The notes under the pieces were generated by a model, which was not told the DNA's origin, ran no database searches, and worked only from the letters and a program-made list of their open reading frames with translations. From contig NZ_QXPZ01000002.1 of the NCBI RefSeq assembly GCF_003664595.1, forward strand, positions 1-64,000: DNA of 64,000 nucleotides, read 5' to 3'. This stretch comes from Atopobacter sp. AH10 (lineage in GTDB: Bacteria > Bacillota > Bacilli > Lactobacillales > Aerococcaceae). Position numbers and translations under genes: made by a program. Positions 8,539 to 17,082 of the stretch are shown here, one piece after another (the first letter of the stretch is position 1; each line of letters starts with the position of its first letter).

Positions 8539-9345
8539 ATGTTTAAGCATCTTTATCCAAATCATCGTAGTCTTAGCAAATTAATCGTTTTGCCAGCACT
8601 CCTTTTCGTAACATCTTCTTGTCAATCCTTGCCTAACCTGCAAAAGAATGTGCAAGAAGCCCTTCACTCCCCTAAAAAGATTCTTCATCAAGTCATTAAT
8701 TCCAAAGAAGGCAAAAAGAGCCAGCACAAAGTAAAGGAAGAAAACAAAGCTTTCTATGAATACAATTACCGCATTGTAGATGTCTACGATATCAATGGCC
8801 ATTTGAGTGACGAGGCGAAAGAAAAATTTATTGGCAAATCTTTTAACCTGAGTCAAGCTTTTGAACGTGCTGTCAAATCTGGTAAGGTAGATCAAAAGAC
8901 AGGTCAGCTTAAAGTTCCTAAAGATAGCGACCAAGAAAGCAATCCTGCCATTCTTGTTAAAGGCTACGATGCTTTTAAATCTGCTGCAGTCGATGCCCTT
9001 AGCTACTCCGAAGAAACGATTAATAAGCATATCGAAGAAGAAGGCGCTAATAAAACTGAGGAAGAAAAAGCTGCTATGCGAAAATCTTATGAAGATGATC
9101 GTCAGAATGTCATGAATTATGTGGAGAACTCTTATTTATCACAAGACGATATTAAAAACCGCCTGTCTCAAGCAGATATCGATGTTGACGATCTTAATAA
9201 CGCCTATTTCTCAATGAATAGTCCTTTCCTACCAGATAGCTTCTGGTTGCCGATCAAAAAAGGAAATAAATTAATCGTTGCTACCTATTCTAAAGACAGC
9301 AGTCGGCCAGATTCTGGTTTGATCCTAGTCTTAAAGCGAAAATAG
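8539..9345 (+). CDS. predicted lipoprotein of unknown function
   Basis: The 268-residue protein has a positively charged start, a hydrophobic stretch (LIVLPALLFVT) and a SSCQ lipobox-like site, so Cys28 would be lipidated and the mature protein held on the outer face of the membrane. The lipobox is not canonical because the -3 residue is Thr. The mature part is charged and mostly helical in appearance (residues 30-200), ending in a beta-rich tail with FWLPIKKGNKLIVATY. I recognise no family. GAAAGGA is placed well before the ATG. The gene is monocistronic, and the downstream hairpin belongs to the riboswitch of the next gene. Confidence 0.75.
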   Translation: MFKHLYPNHRSLSKLIVLPALLFVTSSCQSLPNLQKNVQEALHSPKKILHQVINSKEGKKSQHKVKEENKAFYEYNYRIVDVYDINGHLSDEAKEKFIGKSFNLSQAFERAVKSGKVDQKTGQLKVPKDSDQESNPAILVKGYDAFKSAAVDALSYSEETINKHIEEEGANKTEEEKAAMRKSYEDDRQNVMNYVENSYLSQDDIKNRLSQADIDVDDLNNAYFSMNSPFLPDSFWLPIKKGNKLIVATYSKDSSRPDSGLILVLKRK

Positions 9346-9397
9346 TTCTTGACCTTCCTCGTAAAAAGTGAAAAAATAGGAAGCAAGTAAATCACTA

Positions 9398-9490
9398 TAA
9401 GGGAATGAATGTCTCCCTCAGTTTCAACTGAAACCGCATAAGAATGCTGATGACTTCTACAAGCTTATTTGGCTTGTAGAAGTTTTTTGT
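9398..9490 (+). promoter_or_regulatory. fluoride riboswitch (crcB motif) with terminator platform
   Basis: Three hallmarks of the fluoride aptamer are present in order. First is a GGGA...UCCC stem (9401-9417) whose loop GAAUGUC can pair with the later GACUUC to form the pseudoknot. Second is AAACCGCAU-AAGA-AUGC. Third is CUGAUGACUUCUAC (9447-9460). The last segment is also the first arm of a perfect 12-bp terminator hairpin (9453-9464 with 9472-9483) followed by TTTTTTG. Ligand binding would sequester that segment and let transcription proceed. An extra small hairpin (UCAGUU/AACUGA) is inserted between the first two parts. The downstream gene is a cation:proton antiporter. Confirmation would be a covariance-model hit to the Rfam fluoride family. 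Confidence 0.85.
9453..9490 (+). terminator. riboswitch-controlled terminator
   Basis: ACTTCTACAAGC and GCTTGTAGAAGT form a perfect stem around a seven-base loop, followed by a T-run. The left arm overlaps the conserved 3' end of the fluoride aptamer. Confidence 0.9.
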
Positions 9491-9496
9491 TTTAAC

Positions 9497-9668
9497 TTGG
9501 AAAAATTTTCTGAGTTAGCTTTTAAAGCTTGCGGATTTAGCTTGGAAAAGTTTTTGGATTTGACTTGGAAAGCTTGTTGCCTTAGTTTACCAAAGTATTC
9601 GGATTTAGCTTGGAAAGCTTGTTGCCTTAGTTTACCAAAGCTTGCGGATTTAGCTTGGAAAAGTTTTT
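9497..9668. repeat. nested tandem repeats between riboswitch and antiporter gene
   Basis: Units of roughly 22 and 45 bases built from GGATTTAGCTTGGAAAAG and GCTTGTTGCCTTAGTTTACC recur five or more times. The array lies after the riboswitch terminator and stops just before the TTAGGAGG ribosome binding site of the next gene, so it is part of its transcribed leader. Confidence 0.75.
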
Positions 9669-9685
9669 GTTAGGAGGAAAAATTT

Positions 9686-10861
9686 ATGTTAGTTTCTACA
9701 GCACTTATTCTATTGACCGGTTTAGTCGTGGGCCGATTTTTTCAGCAACTGACTCTACCAAGACTTCTCGGCTACCTCATCACCGGTATTATTCTTGGGC
9801 CTTATGTGCTTAATGCTTTATCTAGCGATTTCCTTTCCCTGTCTAAAGATATTCGCCAAATTGCCCTTATTGTTATTTTGACAAGAGCAGGATTAACACT
9901 TGATCTTAAATCCTTAAAAAAAGCTGGTCGAATATCCTTCTTGATGTGTTTCCTTCCAGCTAGTGTAGAAATCCTAGCTTGTCTTATCTTCGCCCCACTG
10001 CTCCTAGATTTCTCTCTTCCTCAATCTCTTCTTTTGGGAGCTATTTTAGGAGCCGTCTCTCCAGCTGTAGTCGTCCCTCGTATGATCCAATTAAATCAAG
10101 CTGGCTATGGTAAATTAAACCATATTCCTCAAATTATATTAGCGGGATCCTCTATAGATGACGTCTTTGTCCTAGTTGTATTTGCAGCTGCTGTCGGTTT
10201 AAACCAAGGGCAAGATTTTTCACTGATGACTTTAGGTCAAGTCCCACTGGCTATTGTGACTGGCGCTATTTTTGGTGCATTACTTGCCACTAGTCTCAGT
10301 TGGCTTTTTAATAACTTTCCAACTCGTCCACTGGTAAAAGTTTTAACACTCCTTAGCTTTTCTTTCTTATTAATGGCGTTAGAAAATGTCTTAAAGGCTT
10401 ATCTTCCTTTTTCTGGTATGTTAGCCGTTATGAGCATGGCCTTATTCATGGGAAGACAGGACGATAAAAATCTCCCTCAATTAACCCATCTATATGGCCA
10501 ATTATGGGTAGCTTGTGAACTCTTCTTATTTGCCTTTGTAGGAACAGAAACCAATATCCAATTTGCCCTCTCCAATGGCTTTAAACCTCTTCTTCTCATG
10601 ATCGTCGCATTAGCCTGTCGAATGATCGGCGTTTACCTTTGCCTCTTAGGAAGCCCTCTTCAATTGAAAGAAAAGTTATTTACTATGGTCGCCTACTGTC
10701 CAAAAGCAACTGTGCAAGCTGCCATAGGTTCTATCCCTCTTTCTTTAGGTTTAAAAGGCGGAGATATCATGCTTTCCATAGCGGTATTAGCTATCCTATT
10801 AACAGCTCCAATCGGGGCTTTTGCTATCGACCGTCTCGCTCCTATCTGCTTAGATAAATAA
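9686..10861 (+). CDS. cation:proton antiporter (CPA family), fluoride-responsive
   Basis: The 391-residue protein has about twelve hydrophobic segments of the Na+/H+ exchanger fold. It starts with LPRLLGYLITGIILGPYVL, typical of CPA2/NhaP-like proteins. A paired-aspartate element GSSIDDVFVLV (Asp158-Asp159) lies where the transport aspartates are expected. It moves ions across the cytoplasmic membrane in exchange for protons. The fluoride riboswitch upstream suggests induction by fluoride, and antiporter genes are among the known riboswitch targets, but whether it exports fluoride itself or offsets acidification is unknown. The start has TTAGGAGG. A bidirectional terminator follows, and the suf operon faces it. 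Confidence 0.82.
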   Translation: MLVSTALILLTGLVVGRFFQQLTLPRLLGYLITGIILGPYVLNALSSDFLSLSKDIRQIALIVILTRAGLTLDLKSLKKAGRISFLMCFLPASVEILACLIFAPLLLDFSLPQSLLLGAILGAVSPAVVVPRMIQLNQAGYGKLNHIPQIILAGSSIDDVFVLVVFAAAVGLNQGQDFSLMTLGQVPLAIVTGAIFGALLATSLSWLFNNFPTRPLVKVLTLLSFSFLLMALENVLKAYLPFSGMLAVMSMALFMGRQDDKNLPQLTHLYGQLWVACELFLFAFVGTETNIQFALSNGFKPLLLMIVALACRMIGVYLCLLGSPLQLKEKLFTMVAYCPKATVQAAIGSIPLSLGLKGGDIMLSIAVLAILLTAPIGAFAIDRLAPICLDK

Positions 10862-10961
10862 GCGTTATAGAAGACATTCAAAGCTAAATTTCCCCAAATT
10901 TGTCTACCATTTTCTATTGAGCATTGGATAAATTTTGGAAGAATTTAGGGTACCATTAAAC

Positions 10962-11004
10962 TGCCCCCCTAAAGTTGGATCAAAGATCTAGCTTTAGGGG
11001 GGCA
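10962..11004. terminator. bidirectional terminator between antiporter and sufB
   Basis: TGCCCCCCTAAAG and CTTTAGGGGGGCA form a perfect 13-bp stem between convergent genes. The T-tracts on both sides are modest. Confidence 0.75.
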
Positions 11005-11077
11005 ATTTATTCCACAAATTTTGTGTTGATATTATTTATAGAGAAAAATAGGCTCAATACTTAAGTGACGAGACTAA

Positions 11078-11094
11078 AAATTTGACAAAGTGCC
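11078..11094 (+). repeat. dispersed 17-bp motif, copy A
   Basis: AAATTTGACAAAGTGCC lies 16 bases beyond the sufB stop. Near-identical copies occur at 21854 and 39884, in the 3' flank of other minus-strand operons. Confidence 0.6.
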
Positions 11095-11110
11095 GAAAAT
11101 TACGACTTAC

Positions 11111-12532
11111 TTAGCCCACTGCACCTTCCATTTCGTAGGCAATCAGTCGGTTTAATTCTACCGCATACTCCATTGGCAATTCCTTTGTAAAAGGTTCGAC
11201 AAAGCCCATCACAATCATTTCAGTGGCTTGAGCCTCACTAATGCCACGTGACATCAGATAGAAAAGTTGTTCTTCTGAAATCTTTGATACTTTAGCTTCG
11301 TGCTCTAGAGTAGCCTTACTCGTGTGAATTTCGTTAAAAGGAATCGTATCAGAACTCGATTGCTCATCCATGATGATGGTATCACATTCAATATGAGAAC
11401 CAGAATATTCCGCTTTTTTAGAGAAAGTCACTTGCCCTCTATAGTCCACGGCTCCCCCATCTTTACAAATAGACTTGGATACGATGGATGAAGAGGTATG
11501 TGGGGCACGATGAATCATTTTAGCCCCTGTATCTTGATGTTGATTAGCTCCTGCGAAAGCAATGGATAACATAGTCCCTCTTGCTCCTGGGCCATCTAAA
11601 ATGACTGCTGGATACTTCATGGAAACTTTTGCACCTAAATTCCCATCTACCCATTCTACTGTAGCATCCTTAGCTGCTCGAGCCCTTTTGGTCACTAAAT
11701 TATAGACATTATCTGACCAGTTTTGTATAGAAGAATAGCGGCAATAACCCCCTTCTTCTACAAAAATTTCTACAATAGCGGCATGCAAACTATTTTCGCT
11801 ATAATTTGGTGCCGTACAGCCTTCGACATAACTAATGCTTGCCCCTTCATCAACGATAATCAAGGTTCTTTCAAATTGCCCCATGCCAGGATCGTTAATT
11901 CTAAAGTAGGTTTGCAAAGGTATATCACACTTGACTCCTTTTGGCACATAAATGAAGGAGCCACCAGACCAAGTTGCCCCATTTAAAGCAGCTAATTTGT
12001 TGTCCGATGGAGGCACTAATTTCCCAAAATATTTTTTAAAAAGATCAGGATATTTTCTCAAAGCAGTATCTGTATCTGTGAAAATAATACCTAGCTTATC
12101 AAATTCACTCTTCATATTATGGTAAACCACTTCAGATTCAAACTGAGCGGCCGCTCCCGCTAGATAAGCTCGTTCAGCCTGAGGAATCCCAATTCTTTCA
12201 AAAGTATTTTTTATTTTATCTGGTACATCATCCCAAGACCGAGCTGGTTTATCACTTGCTTTTCTATAATAGGTAATCTCATCAAAATCAATATCCGATA
12301 AATCTGGCCCCCAAGTCGGCAATTTCTTTTTCAAAAAAATTTCATAGGCCTTTAGTCGATAGTTTAACATCCAATAAGGTTCTTCTTTAATGGCTGAAAT
12401 TTGGCGAATTACTTTTTCTGATAAGCCTTTACCTGTACTATATAGGGACTCCACATCCTCGTGAAAGCCGAATTGGTAATCATTAATGACTGGAACATCA
12501 CTCATGCCCTTCACTCTCCTTATTTTCCCCAT
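11111..12532 (-). CDS. sufB: Fe-S cluster assembly scaffold subunit SufB
   Basis: SufB is the scaffold component of the cytosolic SufBCD complex, on which Fe-S clusters are built with sulfur from SufS/SufU. The 473-residue length is typical. Recognisable stretches include [19 protein letters not shown] near 200 and the beta-helix core with [11 protein letters not shown] conserved Cys in the VEGCTAPNY motif is present. It is the last gene of the sufC-D-S-U-B operon and starts 13 bases after sufU. The start codon ATG precedes SDVPVIND after a short GKIRRVKGM head; an internal Met10 start is possible. Termination is at the 10962 hairpin. Confidence 0.96.
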   Translation of the reverse strand: MGKIRRVKGMSDVPVINDYQFGFHEDVESLYSTGKGLSEKVIRQISAIKEEPYWMLNYRLKAYEIFLKKKLPTWGPDLSDIDFDEITYYRKASDKPARSWDDVPDKIKNTFERIGIPQAERAYLAGAAAQFESEVVYHNMKSEFDKLGIIFTDTDTALRKYPDLFKKYFGKLVPPSDNKLAALNGATWSGGSFIYVPKGVKCDIPLQTYFRINDPGMGQFERTLIIVDEGASISYVEGCTAPNYSENSLHAAIVEIFVEEGGYCRYSSIQNWSDNVYNLVTKRARAAKDATVEWVDGNLGAKVSMKYPAVILDGPGARGTMLSIAFAGANQHQDTGAKMIHRAPHTSSSIVSKSICKDGGAVDYRGQVTFSKKAEYSGSHIECDTIIMDEQSSSDTIPFNEIHTSKATLEHEAKVSKISEEQLFYLMSRGISEAQATEMIVMGFVEPFTKELPMEYAVELNRLIAYEMEGAVG

Positions 12533-12545
12533 TTGCGTCGTTTAG

Positions 12546-13109
12546 CTACTTGTTCTTGGCAATTTTTCCTTTTATAGATTCTTCAGCAGTTTTTTTAGAT
12601 TCTTCTGTGGGTTTTATAGATTCTTCAGCAGTTTTTTTAGATTCTTCTGCAAGTTTTATAGAGTCTTCTGCGGGTCGATACTTTCCCTTTTCTAATTGCT
12701 CGATAGCTTTAAAGGCAAGGGTTGCGCATTTAATTCGTGCTGGAAAATTTCTCACGCCAGCAAGAACCTGAGCTTCTCCTAGAGCTTCATCCTTTTCAAT
12801 CTTTCCTTGAACCATGTCGCTAAAAGACTCAGCCAATGCCTTGGCTTCTGTAATGGTTTTTCCACGAAACAAATCAGTCACCATACTGGCTGAAGCTTGG
12901 CTAATAGAACAACCAATCCCGTCAAAATAAACAGCGGTAATTGTTTCACCATCTAAAGCCCACTCCATCGTTAATTCATCCCCACAAGAAGGATTCACTA
13001 TAACAGTTTGCACATTAGCTGATGCATTGGGTAAGCCATGATGATGGGGATGTTGATAATGATCCACAATCACCTGACGATATAATTGTTCTAATTTCGA
13101 TAATGCCAT
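12546..13109 (-). CDS. sufU: SufU sulfur-transfer protein with repeat tail
   Basis: SufU is a zinc protein that takes persulfide sulfur from SufS and passes it to SufBCD. The zinc ligands are visible: Cys42 and Asp44 in NPSCGDELT, Cys67 in GIGCSIS, Cys128 in RIKCATL. The usual family length is about 145-150 residues; this one has 187 because of a C-terminal tail (146-187) made of seven-residue units such as TAEESIK and PTEESKK. The tail is encoded by an in-frame 42-bp DNA repeat. It is charged and probably helical or disordered. The gene sits one base after sufS. Confidence 0.95.
   Translation of the reverse strand: MALSKLEQLYRQVIVDHYQHPHHHGLPNASANVQTVIVNPSCGDELTMEWALDGETITAVYFDGIGCSISQASASMVTDLFRGKTITEAKALAESFSDMVQGKIEKDEALGEAQVLAGVRNFPARIKCATLAFKAIEQLEKGKYRPAEDSIKLAEESKKTAEESIKPTEESKKTAEESIKGKIAKNK
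12577..12674. repeat. in-frame 42-bp repeat inside sufU
   Basis: Two near-identical 42-bp copies start at 12577 and 12619, with a partial third at 12661. Each has an internal 21-bp period, which translates into seven-residue repeats. Confidence 0.9.
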
Positions 13110-13110
13110 T

Positions 13111-14346
13111 CTAGAAAAACTCCTTCACCTTTTCCAAGGCCTGCAGCAAACGATCTGCATCCTCTCGTGTATTATAAAAATAAAAACTGGCTCGAGCAGT
13201 CGCTGGAACGCCCAATTGTCTCATGAGTGGCTGAGCACAGTGATGACCTGCTCGAATCGCCACTCCCTGAGCATCTAAAATACTCGCTATATCATGTGGA
13301 TGAACTCCCGCCATGCTAAAAGAAAAGATCGCATCTGTCTGGGCATTTTTATCCCCATATAGGGTGAGACCTGGAATTGCCTCTAATTTTGGTCTTAGAT
13401 AAGCAATCAAAGCTTTTTGATGCGTCATTATTCTCTTCATTCCAATTTTGGACAGATAATCTATCGCTGATCCAAAAGCTACCCCACCAGCTAAGTGACG
13501 CGTCCCACCTTCTAAGCGGAAAGGTAGTTCTGCCCATTCAGAGGAATAGTCGCCAACATGCGTAATCATTTCCCCTCCATAGAGCTGTGGCTCCATTTCT
13601 TCTAACCATTGTCTCTTACCATAGAGAGCTCCTAAACCAGTTGGTCCGAGCATTTTGTGAGCTGATAAACTATAGAAATCCACATCTAGAGCTTCAACAT
13701 CCACTTCATGATGGGGCGCTCCTTGGGCACCATCTACAGCTATAAAGCCCTTATTTCGGTGAACCATATCCGCTAATCGTTTGATATCAACTGACGTCCC
13801 CAAAACATTTGAAACATGGTGGATAGCAATCAAACGCACATTGTCGTCAAATTGCCCTTCTAAGGCTTGCCAATCCAATTCACCTTTTTCATCTAGAGGC
13901 ATAAAAGCTAATGTTGCACCAGTCCGTTTGGCCAATTCTTGAAAAGGGATTAAATTGGCATGATGTTCCACACGAGTAGTCAGGATCACATCCCCTTCGC
14001 TTAAGCGCCTGTCAAAAAATCCTCTTGCTATCCAATTAATCGATTCTGTCGTCCCTCCAGTAAAAATAACTGTAAAGGGATCACTAGCCCCAATAAAATG
14101 GGCTAGTTTACTTCTAGCTTCTTCGTAAGCTTCTGTCGCTTGATTGGCTAGTTGATATACCCCACGATAGGCATTCGCATTTTGTGTCGTGTAAAATTTC
14201 ATCAGGGCGTCTATCACACACTGTGGCTTTTGACTAGTTGCAGCATTATCCAGATAGGTTATTCTTTCCCCATTCATTTTTCTTTGTAATAGGGGGAAAT
14301 CATGACGATAGCCTTCAAATTCTTGTAAAATATTTTCTTTCACCAC
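13111..14346 (-). CDS. sufS: cysteine desulfurase SufS
   Basis: This PLP enzyme converts cysteine to alanine and forms a persulfide that supplies Fe-S assembly. The PLP lysine is Lys231 in SAHKMLGPTGLG, and the active-site Cys is at 370 in RAGHHCAQPLM, a position and context typical of group II (SufS) enzymes. The 411-residue length is normal. The upstream gap to sufD is 150 bases and contains a short tandem repeat, unusual inside a suf operon. SufU follows after one base. Fe-S supply is essential, so the operon is probably expressed constitutively. Confidence 0.96.
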   Translation of the reverse strand: MVKENILQEFEGYRHDFPLLQRKMNGERITYLDNAATSQKPQCVIDALMKFYTTQNANAYRGVYQLANQATEAYEEARSKLAHFIGASDPFTVIFTGGTTESINWIARGFFDRRLSEGDVILTTRVEHHANLIPFQELAKRTGATLAFMPLDEKGELDWQALEGQFDDNVRLIAIHHVSNVLGTSVDIKRLADMVHRNKGFIAVDGAQGAPHHEVDVEALDVDFYSLSAHKMLGPTGLGALYGKRQWLEEMEPQLYGGEMITHVGDYSSEWAELPFRLEGGTRHLAGGVAFGSAIDYLSKIGMKRIMTHQKALIAYLRPKLEAIPGLTLYGDKNAQTDAIFSFSMAGVHPHDIASILDAQGVAIRAGHHCAQPLMRQLGVPATARASFYFYNTREDADRLLQALEKVKEFF

Positions 14347-14396
14347 AAGACACCTTCTTTCTATTCCTTCAAGCCCTCTTTAGCTTAATGAGCAGG

Positions 14397-14490
14397 GCTA
14401 TTCTTAGAGCTTTTTCAGCCCTAGCCCTCCAGCTTTTTCAAAGCTATTCTTAGAGCTTTTCAGCACTAGACCTCCAGCTTTTTCAAGGCT
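14397..14490. repeat. tandem repeat in the sufD-sufS gap
   Basis: GCTATTCTTAGAGCTTTT begins at 14397 and 14443, with a degenerate third start at 14488, a period of about 46 bases. It lies inside the suf operon, between the sufD stop and the sufS start. Confidence 0.75.
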
Positions 14491-14496
14491 ATTTCT

Positions 14497-15795
14497 TCAC
14501 TTCTTATGTTTAGCGAGATCTTGAGCTAACTTTTGATCGATCAATTGGGCAAAAGCTTGTCGCCATTCTGGGCGTTTCACCCTTTGCAAAACAGCTCCTA
14601 AAAAACCTCTAATAACCAGTCGACGAGCGGTTTCTTCATCCAAACCTCGACTCTTCAAATAATACATTTGTTGGTCGTCAACTTGCCCGACACTAGCGGC
14701 ATGACCAGCCTGCACTTCAAATTCATCAATCAAGAGAATCGGATTAGCATCCCCCTGAGCTTGATCAGACAGCATGAGTACTCGACTTTCTTGTTGGGCA
14801 TCCGCATTCTTAGCGTTCTTCCAAATATGACCAATCCCATTAAAGGTAAGGGTCGATTGATCCATGATCACCCCATGCTGTTTAATATGGCCAACCGTTC
14901 TTTTAGCCATATTGGTCACACGTGTATCTATCCCTTTCACTTGTTTCCCATTTGTGGCAGCAATGACGTTTAAATAACTTTCTGACCCTTCCCCTGCTAA
15001 ATCGGCATTAAAATCTCCTATTAAATTGCCTTCTGACATCGCTCCAACCATCCAATCGATCCGAGCATTAGCGGACAAGCGGCCTCTTCTATTCATGTAA
15101 ATAGTCGATTGTTTATTGAGGTAGTCCAAGGTGCCATAGGTGATTTTAGAGTTATCTTTGGCGATTAATTCCACAACAATCGTCCCACTATTGTCAACAT
15201 CCCCATAACTCGTCCATTTTTCCATCAATTCCACTTCTGCTCCCTCGTCAGCTACTAAGAGGACATGTTGGTGAAAGGAAGCACGAATGGTATTATCTTG
15301 CCAAAAATCCAATTCAATTGGTTTGTTTATCTTGGTGTTCTTAGGAATATAGACAAAGGCTCCGCCCAGCAAATGCGCCATGTGAAAAGCAGTCAAACGA
15401 CTTTCTTCTACAGGTACAGCTTGGTTCAAATACTTTTTTATAAAGTCTGGGTATTCTTTCATAGCAGTCAATAAATCTGTTACGATAACCCCTTGCTCTA
15501 AAAGATCTTTGTCCATTCTTTCCAATAAAGTTTTTTGATCGACTCTAAGCAATTGCGCTGAGGTCATTGGATCTTCCTTCACTTCTTTATCTAGCTCAAA
15601 TGAAGAGACTTGATCCGTATAAATAGCTTCTTCTAAAGGCCAGTGATGATACTTTACTTTTTGAAAATCTGGCCAAGGGAGAGTAGGGTAGAGCTTTAAA
15701 GCCCTTTGGCGAATGTCTAAGGCATAGTCGGGAAAGCCATTTGCCTTGGCATAAGCCATTGACTCCGTGCTGGAAATGGATTCCTTACTTGACAT
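14497..15795 (-). CDS. sufD: Fe-S cluster assembly protein SufD
   Basis: SufD pairs with SufB in the SufBC2D scaffold and is needed for iron entry. The 432-residue protein has the SufB/D beta-helix region, with LLGGAFVYIPKNTKINKPIE near 140 and the C-terminal GHAASVGQVDDQQMYYLKSRGL motif shared by the family. Its ATG overlaps the sufC stop by one base (TAATG), a sign of translational coupling. The order C-D-S-U-B is the standard one for Gram-positive bacteria. Confidence 0.95.
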   Translation of the reverse strand: MSSKESISSTESMAYAKANGFPDYALDIRQRALKLYPTLPWPDFQKVKYHHWPLEEAIYTDQVSSFELDKEVKEDPMTSAQLLRVDQKTLLERMDKDLLEQGVIVTDLLTAMKEYPDFIKKYLNQAVPVEESRLTAFHMAHLLGGAFVYIPKNTKINKPIELDFWQDNTIRASFHQHVLLVADEGAEVELMEKWTSYGDVDNSGTIVVELIAKDNSKITYGTLDYLNKQSTIYMNRRGRLSANARIDWMVGAMSEGNLIGDFNADLAGEGSESYLNVIAATNGKQVKGIDTRVTNMAKRTVGHIKQHGVIMDQSTLTFNGIGHIWKNAKNADAQQESRVLMLSDQAQGDANPILLIDEFEVQAGHAASVGQVDDQQMYYLKSRGLDEETARRLVIRGFLGAVLQRVKRPEWRQAFAQLIDQKLAQDLAKHKK

Positions 15796-16574
15796 TACTT
15801 ATCCGCCTCCGTTGCTTCTAATTCGATGCCTAATTCTTCCATCAATCCTTTATAGCCATCAGCTTCCAAAACCTTAGCTAGTTCAGCATCCCCTGTTTTC
15901 ACTACTCGACCGTCCATCATAATATGCACCACATCAGGAACAATGTAATTCAACAAACGTTGATAGTGGGTGATGATCAAGGAGCCGAAATTTTCTCCCC
16001 GCATTTGATTAACCCCTTTTGCCACAATTTGCAAGGCATCAATATCCAAGCCCGAATCAATTTCATCTAGGATAGCAAAAGTTGGCTCAATCATCATTAA
16101 TTGCAATATTTCATTTCGCTTCTTCTCCCCACCAGAAAAACCTTCATTGAGGTAACGTTCACCCATTTCTTCTGGCATATCTAAAATCGCCATCTTTTCA
16201 TCCAATTTTTGGATAAAGTCCATCACAGAGATTTTATCCTCTTCTGAACGTCTGGCATTGATGGCTTGACGCAAGAATTCCGCATTGGTCACACCGGGAA
16301 TTTCACTCGGGTATTGCATGGCCAAAAAGAGTCCAGCTCGAGCCCTCTCATCAACAGTCATATCCAAAACATTTTGCCCATCTAATAAAATTTCTCCCTG
16401 TGTGACTTCATAGAGAGGATTGCCCATAATAGCCGCAGAAAGCGTTGACTTCCCTGTCCCATTCGGTCCCATAATGGCATGGATTTCTCCAGAATTAATG
16501 GTCAGATTAACTCCCTTTAAAATTTCCTTATCTTCAACTGAAACGTGTAAATCCTTTACTTCTAAGGTATGCAT
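15795..16574 (-). CDS. sufC: Fe-S assembly ATPase SufC
   Basis: SufC is the soluble ABC-type ATPase that drives SufB-SufD conformational change. It has Walker A GPNGTGKST (36-44), the signature FSGGEKKRNEI and Walker B FAILDEIDSGLD, all without membrane segments. The 259 residues match the family. It is the first gene of the operon; a promoter with TTGAGA and TACAAT lies about 30-57 bases upstream of the ATG. Confidence 0.97.
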   Translation of the reverse strand: MHTLEVKDLHVSVEDKEILKGVNLTINSGEIHAIMGPNGTGKSTLSAAIMGNPLYEVTQGEILLDGQNVLDMTVDERARAGLFLAMQYPSEIPGVTNAEFLRQAINARRSEEDKISVMDFIQKLDEKMAILDMPEEMGERYLNEGFSGGEKKRNEILQLMMIEPTFAILDEIDSGLDIDALQIVAKGVNQMRGENFGSLIITHYQRLLNYIVPDVVHIMMDGRVVKTGDAELAKVLEADGYKGLMEELGIELEATEADK

Positions 16575-16603
16575 CTATGTACTCCCCTTCCTTCTTCCCT
16601 TCT

Positions 16604-16631
16604 ATTGTAATCAATTGACTATCCTTCTCAA
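16604..16631 (-). promoter_or_regulatory. suf operon promoter
   Basis: TTGAGA (16626-16631) and TACAAT (16604-16609) on the minus strand are 16 bases apart, a short distance upstream of sufC. Confidence 0.5.
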
Positions 16632-16682
16632 TAGTTATTAGAGAACTTTCTTGGCTTTTCTTTTTATCGGCATAAAAAGGAG

Positions 16683-16832
16683 TCGAGTCATGTAACTAGC
16701 CTCCTTCGACTCTCTTCTTAGTGTCACTAGCAAAAGGAATCCTGTCATGTCAACTAGCCTCCTTCGACTCTCTTCTTAGTGTCACTAGCAAAAGGAATCC
16801 TGTCATGTCAACTAGCCTCGACTGACTCTCTT
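16683..16832. repeat. tandem array of a 58-bp unit
   Basis: ACTAGCCTCC begins at 16695 and 16753, with ACTAGCCTCG at 16811. Two full, almost identical 58-base units and a partial third are present in the divergent gap 16575-17082. Apart from this array and the suf promoter the gap holds no gene. Confidence 0.85.
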
Positions 16833-17082
16833 CACATATATAGGGCTTTCTATCATTTCAGTATAACAGATAGACTATTGTTTTTCATTTCATACGCTCC
16901 AAAGGCAGAAAAATTCTTGGCTAACTTTAGCCTTACTTCACCCATTTTTCTAGCCTATCCCCTTCTCTCCTTGAGATCTTACCCTCTTCTCTAAATTTTC
17001 TAAAGTATTTTTGAAAAGAAAGCGCTACAATGTTCTTGCATCTGTTAAAATAACATCATGTTATGAGAAAGGAAGGGATTAT

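Noticed and set aside
17026-17042. Catabolite (cre) site before the GATase gene
   Set aside because: AGAAAGCGCTACAA resembles a cre site but misses conserved positions at the 3' side; too weak to claim.
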